Assembly: GCF_000613905.1 (NCBI RefSeq)
Contig: NZ_BAJW01000018.1
Location: 1-49,063, forward strand
Length of the DNA: 49,063 nt
Source: Acetobacter persici JCM 25330
GTDB taxonomy: Bacteria > Pseudomonadota > Alphaproteobacteria > Acetobacterales > Acetobacteraceae
Direction of reading: 5' to 3'
The position numbers were made by a program, and so were the translations under genes. Shown here one piece after another: positions 17,916-27,190 of this stretch. The first letter of the stretch is position 1; each line of letters begins with the position of its first letter. Under the pieces are notes generated by a model. It had not been told where the DNA came from and did not search any database. It saw nothing but the letters and a program-made list of their open reading frames with translations.

Positions 17916-18801
17916 TTACACCTGGTCCTGACGGAGTGTTTCCAGTGACAGAACGGCAAAAGGGGTGCTGCGCCCCTGCTGTGGTGCCACCACGGCCCGG
18001 CGGAGCAGCATGTGGCCGCCCGGTCTTGTAACCCGTGCTGTGACAATCAGTGTCCGGTCTGCCCAGTTTGTTGTGGTCTCTTCCTGCGCTGGCGGGGGGA
18101 GGGGGCTTCCCTGCATGGGGGATGGCTCTCCCTGTGGCTGCGTCTGCATCTGCGCGAAGACTGCATGCAAAAAGGGATCGTGGGTGCGGGGGGAGGGCAT
18201 GTCTTTTTGCGTAAAAGAGAGATGCGGGGCGAGTGTTTGCAAAAGGCTGGGCGTCATGCCGGGGATTTCGGCCATGTCGTCCAGTGTCCGCATGGGGCGG
18301 CCTGCGGGTCTGCACGCTCCCAGTGTTGCAAACAGACTGGTGTTGGCCTGCCGGTTTGCCTGCTGGGTAAGGGAAGGGGGCGTGCGCCACAGCAGCACCA
18401 TGCGGGCCAGTGTCTGTGCGGCTGGGGTCTGGAGACCTGCGGTCTCGAAAACGGCTGTCAGCAGGCCCGGCGGGGCATTGTTTGGGTTAATTTTCCCGGC
18501 TTCTATCTGTATTCGCACATCCGCTGTCAGGTCTGGTTCGGTAATAATGTGGAAGGTTCCGTCCGCAGCCCAGTGTGCGCTTCCAGTCGTCAGCAGGTGA
18601 TATAAGGCCGTCTGGATGGCTGCATCGGCTTGTGCCTGTGTTGTGGCCAGCAGAGTTTCTGCCGCAACCTGCTCTGTGGTTGCTTTGCTGCCGACCAGAA
18701 GTGCTGTGCCAATGAGGCTCAGAGTCACCAGTGTCCAGAGCACGAGCAGCAAGGCAAAACCTTGCTGGGTCTGGGGGGCATGGCCGGGGGGCGCTGCGCA
18801 T
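17916..18801 (-). CDS. gspK: Minor pseudopilin GspK, start disturbed by a frameshift
   Basis: The body is intact from about 18770: QQG then FALLLVLWTLVTLSLIG, a class III prepilin signal without E+5, as is typical of GspK. The rest has LTADVRIQIEAGKINPNNAP and a helix-hairpin segment with MAEIPGMTPSLLQTLAP. No start codon exists in this frame before an upstream stop. Adding one base in the G6 run at 18773-18778 would join it to ATG 18781; removing one from 18786-18791 would join it to ATG 18801. Either gives a normal leader and about 288-294 aa. GspK caps the pseudopilus tip with GspI and GspJ. It follows gspD on the minus strand. Confidence 0.82.
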
Positions 18802-18822
18802 GGTGCCGGAGGTCAGGTAGTG

Positions 18823-21120
18823 TCAGTCATGCAGGCCAACGGCTTTTAAAATCCGTTGCTGCGGATCGGGAGAGCCTGTCTGCGGCGTGCGTGCAAGCTC
18901 TGGGGCCAGAGCAGCAGATTGTGCAAGGTTGTGGCGGAGGTCTTCCGTCATGGCGCGGGCATCGTTCTGGCTGCGAATCACATGCGGGGTAATGAGCACC
19001 AGCAGTTCCGTCCGTTCCCGTACGTTGGTCTGCTGGCTGCCGAGCATGCCCAGAATGGGAATATCTTTTAACCAGGGCAGACCCTGATTGCCGCGTGATG
19101 CGTTATCGGTAATCAGCCCCGCCAGCCCGACTGTCTGCCCATCCTCGATCGCCACGCGGGAACTGACCTGCCGCTGCGAGAAGGTGGGACTGTTGATGCT
19201 GGAAGACCCCGTGCTGGTGGTGGAGGATGAGACGGAACTGACCTGCTGTGAGATATCCAGCGTGACCAGCCCGGTATTGCTCACATGTGGAGTGACCTGA
19301 AGGATCACGCCGGTTGGCTGGTAGTTGATGGAATTGGTGATGGTGGAATTGGAGGTCACAACGCTTGTTGTCGCCCCGGTCAGGTAAGGCACCAGATTAC
19401 CCACCATGAGGGAGGCGGGCTGGTTATCAACCACCATAATTTGCGGGGAGGACAGAACACGGACTTTCGTGACACTTTGCAGCGCGTTGATAACAAAAGG
19501 CGCACCACCCTGCCCACTGCCACCCAGCACAAACCCCGGAAAGCTGGAGGAAAGCTGAGAGGACACCAGATTGGCAGCCCCCAGACTTTGTGTTGCATTG
19601 CTCAGAATGCCGTTGATCCCCCCGGATTTAAAGAAAAACTGTGTGCCATACTGGAGAGAGTCATTCAGCGTGACTTCCGCGACGGTGGCATCCACCATGA
19701 CCTGAAGCGGCATAATATCAATTTTATGCAACATGGCAGTAATGGTTTCTGTTTCTGCCCGTGTGCCGTACACCAGAACGGAGTTGTTCTGAAGGTCCGG
19801 AATAATGCGAATGTGAGAGCTGTTCTCACTATTTTCGCTCATATTCCCCAGTCCACCCAGAAGCGGGTTATTGCTGATCCCGTCATTCTGGCTGGTCGTC
19901 TGGTTTTGTCCGCTGGTGCTGTTCAGGCTGCTGCCAAACGCGCCGGAACTGGAATCGCCCGAATTGTTGCCAGACGCCATGGCGCCGGACTGGCCAGACC
20001 CCAGACCGGAGGAGCCTGACATGCTGCCAAATCCGGATGAAGAATTGCTGTTGCTGGAATTCAGGCCCGTCTGCTGTTTAGGAGAGGGCGTTGGGGTGGC
20101 CGTGACGTGCTCAGGGGTAAAAGCCTGCTGGAGCACATAGGCCACATCATTCGCGCGGCCATTCTGGAGGTAGAATGCGCTCCAGTTCCGCACCGTCTGT
20201 TTCCGCCCGGCTTCAATCACAGAAAAGGCCCGCCGGGCATCTTCGATCAGGCGGGGCTGGCGGGCTGTGACGAGAATGGAATCAATGCTGGGCATGGGGA
20301 ACAGGCGGATTGAGTCCGGCCCTGCGTTCTCGCCCCCCGTGCGGCGGACGCCCAGAGCATTTTTCAGGGCCTGACTGAGTTCACTCACCGTGCCCGTTGT
20401 CGCGGGGAGCAGCAGGTAGGACTGCCCGGCCAGCGTATCTGTATCAAAAGTATGGACCAGTTCTGTCAGGGTTTCCCGTGTTGCTGGGTCCCCCGAGAGG
20501 ATGATGGTATTGCTGTCCGGGTCTGCCGCAACGTGGCCTCCGCCCTGCACCACGGGCTGAATGAGCTTTGCAATGCTGGCGGCGTTTGTATAGCGCAGCG
20601 GGATGGCAGTTGTGCTGTTGGCCGAGCCAGCACCAGCGCCGGGCCCGCCGCCGGAGGAGAGGGAGACAACCCGGTACAGGCCGCTTTGCGTCACAAGGGT
20701 TGCGTTTGCCCCGGCCAACAGCACACGCAGCGTCGGAATAAGCTGATCCCGCCGCAGAGGCTGAGCGGTGTGCAGGGTGGCGGTGCCCTGCACGGAGGGG
20801 TCAATCACGTAGTTGACGTGCAGGATGCCCCCCAGAATTTGCTCTGTGACGGCATGGATATCCGTGCCAGCAAAATTCAGGGAAATATCGCCTCCGCCAC
20901 TTGCCGTATTGCCCGGCATGCCACCGCGCGTGCCGCTCCCCATCCGCACAAATGTCTGTCCGTTGGCAGGCAGGGGGGCTACGGCTCCGTCCTCCCGCAC
21001 GGTTGCGCGGATATCATGCTCCGGCACAGGCAGGGGCGCCAGTTCCGGTGGTTTCTGGGTGCAGCCAGCTATGGAGATCAGGAGGGAGGCGGCGCTGAAG
21101 CGACGGAAAAAATGCGGCAT
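18823..21120 (-). CDS. gspD: Type II secretion outer-membrane secretin GspD
   Basis: 765 aa. The lipoprotein signal ends SIAGC (Cys 20), so the secretin may be self-piloting; no GspS-like gene is seen nearby. The N0 domain starts near residue 78 (ISLNFAGTDIHAVTEQIL), followed by N1-N3 modules (PLRYTNAASIAKLIQPVV, FYLQNGRANDVAYVLQQAF). A Ser/Gly/Asn-rich stretch at about 341-437 interrupts N3. The secretin core has VLSSPQIMVVDNQPASLMVG and VAIEDGQTVGLAGLI, then PWLKDIPILGMLG. ATG 21120 lies 5 nt after the gspM stop. The protein forms the multimeric channel for folded proteins. Confidence 0.95.
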   Translation of the reverse strand: MPHFFRRFSAASLLISIAGCTQKPPELAPLPVPEHDIRATVREDGAVAPLPANGQTFVRMGSGTRGGMPGNTASGGGDISLNFAGTDIHAVTEQILGGILHVNYVIDPSVQGTATLHTAQPLRRDQLIPTLRVLLAGANATLVTQSGLYRVVSLSSGGGPGAGAGSANSTTAIPLRYTNAASIAKLIQPVVQGGGHVAADPDSNTIILSGDPATRETLTELVHTFDTDTLAGQSYLLLPATTGTVSELSQALKNALGVRRTGGENAGPDSIRLFPMPSIDSILVTARQPRLIEDARRAFSVIEAGRKQTVRNWSAFYLQNGRANDVAYVLQQAFTPEHVTATPTPSPKQQTGLNSSNSNSSSGFGSMSGSSGLGSGQSGAMASGNNSGDSSSGAFGSSLNSTSGQNQTTSQNDGISNNPLLGGLGNMSENSENSSHIRIIPDLQNNSVLVYGTRAETETITAMLHKIDIMPLQVMVDATVAEVTLNDSLQYGTQFFFKSGGINGILSNATQSLGAANLVSSQLSSSFPGFVLGGSGQGGAPFVINALQSVTKVRVLSSPQIMVVDNQPASLMVGNLVPYLTGATTSVVTSNSTITNSINYQPTGVILQVTPHVSNTGLVTLDISQQVSSVSSSTTSTGSSSINSPTFSQRQVSSRVAIEDGQTVGLAGLITDNASRGNQGLPWLKDIPILGMLGSQQTNVRERTELLVLITPHVIRSQNDARAMTEDLRHNLAQSAALAPELARTPQTGSPDPQQRILKAVGLHD

Positions 21121-21125
21121 GATCC

Positions 21126-21731
21126 TCAGGGTGTCGGAGCGGTTTGAGCGGGCGTGCCGAGATCGGCCCTGAAACCCGTGATGGAAATCGTTGCGTCTAC
21201 GGCGCTGGTATGTCCGCGTGTGGCTTCAGTGATGGTGCGGGCGCGCTGGATTTCCAGATCTTCAACCAGCAGGCGGGGTTGTGCGTGGTCAAGGTCATCA
21301 AGCAGCGCGACAAAGGCGGCCCAGTTGCCTGTCAGCGCAATGCGGACGCCAATGGCGCGGAAGTGCCCCATGGCGTGTGGCGGTATGGTTTCCTGACTGG
21401 CGATCTCAATCTGGTGCTGTGCGGCCAGCGCCTGCACTGTCTGGACAAGGTTGGCGGCTGCTTCAGAATCACTCTGGCCTGTCAGCAGGATGTGCGCGCT
21501 GGAGGCTGAGCTATGGCGTTCCTGATAGCGGTGTTTGAGGTCAGGGATCTGGCGGATAAGCTGCTCTGTGTGGCTGAGGACTGTGCGCTGGTCTTCAAGG
21601 GCTGCGGCCCGGTTCTGATAGAGTGAGAGCAGGGAAAGGCCTGTCATGGCAATGCAGGCCAGACCCGCAAACGTCACGCTACAGGCAAGGATCTGTCCGC
21701 TCAGGCCTGCTGGAAGGCGTGCGTCTGTCAC
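21126..21731 (-). CDS. gspM: Type II secretion protein GspM (PilO-like)
   Basis: 201 aa from GTG 21731. One N-terminal membrane helix (about 11-35) is followed by a short coiled coil (YQNRAAALEDQRTVLSHTEQ) and a ferredoxin-like periplasmic domain (ANLVQTVQALAAQHQIEI, IGVRIALTGNWAAFVALLDD). This is the GspMb/PilO arrangement. GspM supports GspL in the inner-membrane platform. It is the first gene of gspM-gspD-gspK, and a 22-codon ORF of no clear worth overlaps its start. Assignment rests on topology and context more than on signature residues. Confidence 0.72.
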   Translation of the reverse strand: MTDARLPAGLSGQILACSVTFAGLACIAMTGLSLLSLYQNRAAALEDQRTVLSHTEQLIRQIPDLKHRYQERHSSASSAHILLTGQSDSEAAANLVQTVQALAAQHQIEIASQETIPPHAMGHFRAIGVRIALTGNWAAFVALLDDLDHAQPRLLVEDLEIQRARTITEATRGHTSAVDATISITGFRADLGTPAQTAPTP

Positions 21732-21878
21732 GCGGAGTGCCTGCCAGACAGGCTGAGGGCAGCCGGGCTCAGAAGAGGGATCAACAGGAGGCTCATGGCG
21801 TGCTCATGCCTTGCGCGCAGCAACAGGGGAAAACCGTGAGGGTGCTTACCACCCCCGTCTTCCGGGTGGCGAGGGGGA

Positions 21879-21900
21879 AGTTATGACAGTTTGATGAAAC
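21879..21900 (-). promoter_or_regulatory. PhoB-box-like element upstream of gspMDK
   Basis: On the minus strand, GTTTCAT (21900-21894) and CTGTCAT (21889-21883) are spaced 11 nt apart with spacers CAAA and AACT. The second unit equals the PhoB half-site consensus and the first has two differences. The site lies about 150 nt before the gspM start, in a gene-free gap. Confidence 0.5.
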
Positions 21901-21947
21901 GTTCCGGGTGCGGCGGATGCTGATCTGGTCGCCCGGAAAGCGTTCTC

Positions 21948-22696
21948 TTATAACCAGCCCCACACGTGCTGCATCAGGCGCGTTATCCAGAGTGAGAGAG
22001 CCAGACACGGGCCGAAAGGCAGCATCATTCTGGCGTGAAGGTGCCGGCCCCGCGCCGCCAGAATGAGGGCAAGGATGAAACCGCAGACGGACGCGCCGAG
22101 CAGGACGGAGGGCAGGGCCTCAAGCCCCACCCATGCTCCGCCTGCCGCGAGGAGCTTGGCATCTCCCCCGCCCAGCCCCGCTCTGCCGCGCACTGCTTTA
22201 TATAGGGCGGAGACAGCACTCAGCAGCGCCCATCCGGCCAGCGCCCTGTGATCCGGCTCAACAGAGAAGGGCCATCCGCGAGCACGCATCCTTCCACAAC
22301 GCCAGCCAGCAGCAGGGGCAGGGTGAGGGCGTCTGGCAGCAGGAAGGTTTCAAAATCTATCCAGCTTAATGCCAGCAGGATCCAGCCCAGCAGGACAGTC
22401 CCGTATACGAACGGGGAGGCGGGGGCTGCGAGCATGAGCGCCAGAGCAGCGACCGCTGTTGCCGTGAGTTCAATAGCCGGATGAAACAGGCCAATACGCG
22501 CGCCGCATGCACGGCAGCGCCCACGCTGAACAGCGTAGCTGAGCAGGGGGATCAGTTCCGCCGGGCCAAGGGTATGGTGGCATGCCTCGCAACGGGAGCG
22601 GTCCATGCCAACCGGCTCCCCGCGTGGCAGCCGACGAATGAGAACGCCCAGAAAGCTGCCAATAAACGGCGCGAGAGCCAGGAGAAGGAAGCGCAT
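21948..22696 (-). pseudogene. gspO: Prepilin peptidase GspO, frameshifted near 22245
   Basis: Polytopic inner-membrane aspartyl protease that cleaves and N-methylates pseudopilins. The start is ATG 22696 (MRFLLLALAPFIGSFLG). The cytoplasmic cysteine tetrad CEAC...CRAC is present. The first catalytic aspartate is in SWIDFETFLLPD and the second in GLGGGDAKLLA. The N-terminal frame stops at 22220; the C-terminal part from about 22270 is in another frame, so the break falls between the two catalytic aspartates. One extra base in CCC at 22244-22246 (GGG on the coding strand) gives a continuous 249-aa protein reading RITGALAGWALLS. It is divergent from gspE. Confidence 0.85.
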
Positions 22697-22773
22697 GCCG
22701 TGTGTTGTGCCGGAGGTTCCGCGGGCCTGCAAGCACCTGGCCTGTCCGGATCTCAGAAAAAGGTCTGCATGGT

Positions 22774-24543
22774 ATGAGCTTTTCTATTCTTCCTGCTCCC
22801 GGAACGCGTGCGCAGGCAGAGGCGCGGCTTGCGGGCGCTCTGATGCAGGCCGGCACGTGTGATGCGGCTGTGCTGGACCGGGCGCGGCGGGTTGCGACGG
22901 AAAACCGGCAGGCTCTGGCGACCATACTCCTGCAGCTCGGTCTGGTAAGCGAGGCCGCACTGGCTGCCGCCTACGCCACACTGACGGGCTGGCCCGTTGT
23001 CTCTGCCGCGGCACTGGCCGCGCTGGAAGAGCCGGTTCTGCCAGATAGACTGAGCGCCCCGTTTTTGCGGCAGGCGTCTGCCGTGCCTCTGCCGTGTGAA
23101 GGGGGCGTGCTGCCACTGGCAATGGCGGACCCGCTGGATGATTTTATTGTGCAGGCGGTCTCTCTGGCTGTTGCTCTGCCAGTGCGCCCGATGGCGGCTC
23201 TGCCCGTGGATCTGGAAGCCGCTTTAAGCCGCCTTTACCCGGAAGCAGCGGAGACTGACGGGGCAGACGCAGAGGAGGGCGGTGCGGAGGGGGACCCGCT
23301 TGAAGAGGATGCGGACCGCCTGAAAGATCTGGCAAGTGAAGCGCCGGTCATCCGGCTGGTGAACCAGATTATCTTTCGGGCGGTGGAGACACACGCCTCA
23401 GATATCCATTTTGAACCTTTTGAGGACCGGTTGGGGGTCCGCTTCCGGTATGATGGCGTGCTGCATGAAATGGACAGCCAGCCTGCACGGCTGACTGCTG
23501 CTGTGATCTCCCGCATCAAGATCATGGCGCGACTGGACATTGCCGAACGTCGCCTGCCGCAGGATGGCCGTATCAAACTGGCGGTGCGGGGGCGCTCGGT
23601 GGATTTCCGTGTTTCCACCATTCCGGCATTGCATGGGGAATCTGTGGTCATGCGTGTGCTGGACCGGGGATCTGTTAAATTTGAGTATGGGCGGCTTGGT
23701 CTTTCTCCGGCTGTAACAGCGCAGTTCCGTGCAGCGCTGGAGGAGCCGAACGGCATTGTGCTGGTGACTGGCCCGACGGGCAGCGGCAAAACCACCACGC
23801 TGTATACGGGTCTGGCGCAGTTGAATGTGACCGAGCGCAAGGTCGTGACGATTGAAGACCCGATTGAATACCAGCTTGCCGGGATCAATCAGATTCAGAT
23901 CCGTCCGCAGATCGGCCTGACCTTTGCAACACTCCTGCGGGCCATTCTGCGGCAGGACCCGGATGTGATTATGGTGGGGGAAATCCGCGATCTGGAAACT
24001 GCCCAGATTGCTGCACAGGCGGCTCTGACCGGCCATCTGGTGCTTTCCACACTGCATACCAATTCAGCCGCCGCCGCCATCACCCGCCTGAGGGATATGG
24101 GGCTGGAGGACTATCTGCAAACAGCCGTGCTGCGGGGCGTTCTGGCCCAGCGGCTGGTGCGCAGGCTCTGCCATAGCTGCCGTGCTCCGATGCAGCTTGA
24201 CCCGGCCGTGGGCCAACGGCTGGGGATTCCACCGGAACAGGCGGCATCACTCTGGCAGGCGGTCGGGTGTCCGGAGTGCCGCCATACTGGATATCGCGGG
24301 CGTATTGCCATTGCGGAATATCTGGTACCGTCGCCTGCTATTGTCCGGCTGATCCTTGCGCGGGCTGATCACACGGCCATTGAGCGTCAGGCCGCGGACG
24401 AGGGGATGAAGACCCTTTTTCAGGCCGGGATCGATGCCGCCAGTGAGGGAGAAACGACGGTCGAGGAAGTCATGCGGATTATCCGCGCCGAGACCGAAGC
24501 CACGTCCGCCTTGGTTCCTGTGCCCGGAGCCTCTGACGCGTGA
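22774..24543 (+). CDS. gspE: Type II secretion ATPase GspE
   Basis: 589 aa from ATG 22774; upstream in-frame codons are ignored because AAAAAGG at about 22757-22763 serves this start. The N-terminal GspE/MshEN domain (about 15-150) is followed by an acidic linker (EEGGAEGDPLEEDADR) and the hexameric ATPase core. Walker A is GPTGSGKT at 333-340 and Walker B is DPDVIMVGEIRD at about 395-406. The Asp box includes THASDIHFEPF. Zinc-binding C466, C469, C499 and C502 form the tetracysteine motif. It powers pseudopilus extension from the cytoplasmic face. It heads the EFHIJ-C operon. Confidence 0.96.
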   Translation: MSFSILPAPGTRAQAEARLAGALMQAGTCDAAVLDRARRVATENRQALATILLQLGLVSEAALAAAYATLTGWPVVSAAALAALEEPVLPDRLSAPFLRQASAVPLPCEGGVLPLAMADPLDDFIVQAVSLAVALPVRPMAALPVDLEAALSRLYPEAAETDGADAEEGGAEGDPLEEDADRLKDLASEAPVIRLVNQIIFRAVETHASDIHFEPFEDRLGVRFRYDGVLHEMDSQPARLTAAVISRIKIMARLDIAERRLPQDGRIKLAVRGRSVDFRVSTIPALHGESVVMRVLDRGSVKFEYGRLGLSPAVTAQFRAALEEPNGIVLVTGPTGSGKTTTLYTGLAQLNVTERKVVTIEDPIEYQLAGINQIQIRPQIGLTFATLLRAILRQDPDVIMVGEIRDLETAQIAAQAALTGHLVLSTLHTNSAAAAITRLRDMGLEDYLQTAVLRGVLAQRLVRRLCHSCRAPMQLDPAVGQRLGIPPEQAASLWQAVGCPECRHTGYRGRIAIAEYLVPSPAIVRLILARADHTAIERQAADEGMKTLFQAGIDAASEGETTVEEVMRIIRAETEATSALVPVPGASDA

Positions 24544-25781
24544 GCACCACCTGGCATTATCGTGCGCTCACGGCAGATGGTCAGCTCCAGCGCGGACAGG
24601 CGCAGGGGCCGGATGAAGCGCATGTGGTGGCGGATCTGCGGCGTAATGGCCTCACACCCGTGCGCGTTATGCCACAGTCTGACCGTGGACGTCTGGCAGG
24701 GCTGCACGTTTCATTTTCCCTGCGGCGCACAGGCCTGAGGCGCGCGCAGGTTACGGATATCACGCGGGAACTGGCACTCATGCTGGGGGCGGGGCTGGAT
24801 CTGGACCGCGCCTTGCGTTTTCTGATCGAGACCCTGCCGGAAACCGGGCGTGCTGGCCTCCGTGCCCGCGCGGTGCTAGTAGAATTGCGGGACGCCATGC
24901 GGAATGGCGGGTCATTTGCGTCCGCGCTCTCCACGCGGGCTGACAGTTTTACGCCGCTTTATATCAATCTGGTGAAAGCCGGGGAGGCCGGGGGCGCGCT
25001 GGGAGAAGCGCTGGACCGTCTGGCCACGCTGATGGAGCGGGAGCGCACACTCACAACCGCCATCCAGTCCGCGCTGATTTACCCGGCCATTCTGGTCGTC
25101 GCGTCCATTGGCTCGGTTGTGTTGCTGCTGACCGGGGTTCTGCCGCAATTTGTCCCGCTATTTGCGGAGGCCGGGGCGCAGCTTCCGTTTTTGACGCGAT
25201 GTGTGATTGCCGCCGGAGATTTTCTGACCCGCTGGGGGTTGGTTCTGCTGCTTGGTTGTGTTGCCGCCGTCTTTGTTTTGCGCGCTTTGCTGGCACAGCC
25301 TGCGTTCCGCCTGCGGTTTGACCAGACTTTGCTCCGGCTGCCGGTGGTTGGTGCGCTGTCACGGAATATCATGGCGGCGCGGCTCACCCGCACGCTTGGC
25401 ACACTCCTGCAAAATGGCGTGTCTCTGCTGAGTGCTTTGAAAATCAGTGAGGACGTTATTGGCAACCGCGCCGGAGCGCAGGCCGTGGCAGAGGCAGCCC
25501 GTGTGGCGCGGGAGGGGGGCGGCCTGTCCCGTCCGCTGGAGAGCGCGGGCCTGTTCCCGCCGCGGGCTATCCATCTGATGCGTCTGGGTGAGGAAACAGC
25601 CCAGCTTGGCCCCCTGTGCCTGCGTGCGGCGGAGTTGCATGAGGACGCGGTGCGGGTAGGGCTGCAACGTCTGGTTGCATTGCTGGTGCCTGCCATTACC
25701 GTTGTGATGGGGGCTGTGGTGGCGGGTATTGTCTCTGCCTTGCTGCTGGCCATGCTGGGGCTGAATGACCTTGCGCATTAA
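24540..25781 (+). CDS. gspF: Type II secretion inner-membrane protein GspF
   Basis: 413 aa from GTG 24540, overlapping the gspE stop as GTGA. Two T2SSF domains repeat the pattern seen in ITRELALMLGAGLDLDRAL and LTRTLGTLLQNGVSLLSAL. Three transmembrane regions lie near 175-200, 220-245 and the C-terminus (VPAITVVMGAVVAGIVSALL). It is the polytopic platform protein for pseudopilus assembly. Length and domain order are normal. Confidence 0.95.
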   Translation: MSTTWHYRALTADGQLQRGQAQGPDEAHVVADLRRNGLTPVRVMPQSDRGRLAGLHVSFSLRRTGLRRAQVTDITRELALMLGAGLDLDRALRFLIETLPETGRAGLRARAVLVELRDAMRNGGSFASALSTRADSFTPLYINLVKAGEAGGALGEALDRLATLMERERTLTTAIQSALIYPAILVVASIGSVVLLLTGVLPQFVPLFAEAGAQLPFLTRCVIAAGDFLTRWGLVLLLGCVAAVFVLRALLAQPAFRLRFDQTLLRLPVVGALSRNIMAARLTRTLGTLLQNGVSLLSALKISEDVIGNRAGAQAVAEAARVAREGGGLSRPLESAGLFPPRAIHLMRLGEETAQLGPLCLRAAELHEDAVRVGLQRLVALLVPAITVVMGAVVAGIVSALLLAMLGLNDLAH

Positions 25782-26195
25782 GCAGGAGCAGGGCTTTACG
25801 CTGCTGGAGATGATGATTGTTCTGGCGATTGCCGGACTTTTTCTCTTCCTGATGCTGGAGCGTGGCCCGGTGCATAGCACGCTGGCCTCCTTTCTGCAGG
25901 CGCGTGAGGCGCTGCTATCCACCTGCGTACCGCACGTCTGGATGCCATGACAAAAGGGGCGGCGATTACGGTCCGGCTTGATGCGGCGCACAGCCAGATT
26001 CTCGAACTTTCCGGAAAAATGGTTCTTAGAAAGGTGTCTTTGCCGAAAGAGGCGGTTCTTGTAGTACCCATGCCTCTTGTTTTTCAGCCCGATGGGCTTG
26101 GCACGGCTGTTTCATGGGTTTTGCAGGTGGGGGCTCGTAGGCTCAGTGTTTCCGTCAGTCCTTTGACGGGAAGGATTGTGACGCATGACGTCTGA
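25765..26195 (+). pseudogene. gspH: Minor pseudopilin GspH, frameshifted near 25910
   Basis: ATG 25765 overlaps the end of gspF by 17 nt. The prepilin motif is QEQG before FTLLEMMIVLAIAGLFLFL. The frame stops at 25950, while the rest (LRTARLDAMTKGAAITVRLD onward) is in another frame. Adding one G to GAGGCG at 25907-25912 gives REAAAIHLRTARLDA and a 143-aa protein, normal for GspH. Its overlap with the following gspI start is also preserved. Confidence 0.82.
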
Positions 26196-26583
26196 AAGAT
26201 CTCCTGTTGCAGAGCAAGGCTTCACCCTGCTGGAAGTGATTGTCGCCCTTGCCATTGCCGCGGCAGGGCTGGCGGTGCTGGCCGTTATACTGGGCGGCGC
26301 TCTGGAGAGTGCGGCCCGTTCCGGCTCCCGGAAGGATGCTCTGGCCCGCGCCCGCTCCCGGCTGGAGAGTGCGCTGGTGCTGACGCGCCCGGTTATCGGG
26401 CGGCAGGAGGGCGCTGATCCGGACGGTTATCGCTGGCTGATGGAAACGAGGCAGATCGCAACGCTTCCATCCGGCAATGGTGCACCGCTGGCCTTTTATG
26501 CAGTGGATGTTGAGGTGCTGTGGGGTGGCGGTGCGCGTGTGCATCTGACAGGGCGGCGTTTTGGGCCGCCTGTTGCTCCATGA
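26185..26583 (+). CDS. gspI: Minor pseudopilin GspI
   Basis: 132 aa. The leader MTSERSPVAEQG is followed by FTLLEVIVALAIAAAGLAVL, a typical type IV prepilin helix with E+5. The C-terminal domain has WLMETRQIATL near residue 90, as in GspI. It forms the pseudopilus tip core with GspJ and GspK. It overlaps gspH by 11 nt and gspJ by 4 nt (ATGA). Confidence 0.88.
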   Translation: MTSERSPVAEQGFTLLEVIVALAIAAAGLAVLAVILGGALESAARSGSRKDALARARSRLESALVLTRPVIGRQEGADPDGYRWLMETRQIATLPSGNGAPLAFYAVDVEVLWGGGARVHLTGRRFGPPVAP

Positions 26584-27190
26584 AAATGTTCATGCAGACC
26601 AGTCGTTTTTCCTACGGAAAAATGGTGTGCAGGCCGGGTTTACCCTTCTGGAAATGCTTGTGGTCACAGCGCTTCTGGGATTGCTGTTTCTCATGCTGTC
26701 CGGGGGTGTCACCTTCGGGTTGCGTGGCTGGGCACGTCAGCATGCCGAGCAGGACCGGATTGCGGAACGCGTGGAAACAGACGCGACGCTTCGCAAGTTG
26801 CTGGCCGCTGTTACGCCAGATGAAGGAGCCGTAACAGGGGGTGAGGATCGGCTGGCTCTGACAACGCTGACCCGCCTGCCTGACGGCAAGGAGCATGAGG
26901 TGAGCATTGGTCTGGGCGTGGACCGTAAGAAGCAACTGGTTCTGCGCTGGCAGATTCATCATCGTCCCGGCTGCGCGCCGGAGGAACGCCCGCATGAAGA
27001 AATTCTGGCCAGTGCCGTTTCTGCTCTGCACGTACGATACTGGGGAGGATCTCCGGCGAGCTGGCACACCACATGGAGCGGCATGGCCCCGGTGCTGTTT
27101 GGGGTGAGAGTGGTGCCTGAGCGTGGCACGCTCTGGCCTGAGATGATAATCAAACCGTTCAGAACAGATGGAACTGCTGATGAGCCTTAA
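26580..27190 (+). CDS. gspJ: Minor pseudopilin GspJ, frameshift in the leader
   Basis: The prepilin motif QAG before FTLLEMLVVTALLGLLFLML and the GspJ body (RYWGGSPASWHTTW, GVRVVPERG) are in one frame with no ATG of its own. ATG 26580, which overlaps the gspI stop as ATGA, is in a different frame. One extra A in the A5 run at 26618-26622 would fuse MKMFMQTSRFSYGKNG to the prepilin helix, giving 203 aa. A TTG at 26561 is the only competing in-frame start and is less likely. Confidence 0.85.

Noticed and set aside
21793-22008. 71-codon minus-strand frame between gspO and gspM
   Set aside because: It overlaps the gspO end in another frame, and its cysteine-rich tail matches nothing recognisable; the gap is better explained as a promoter region.
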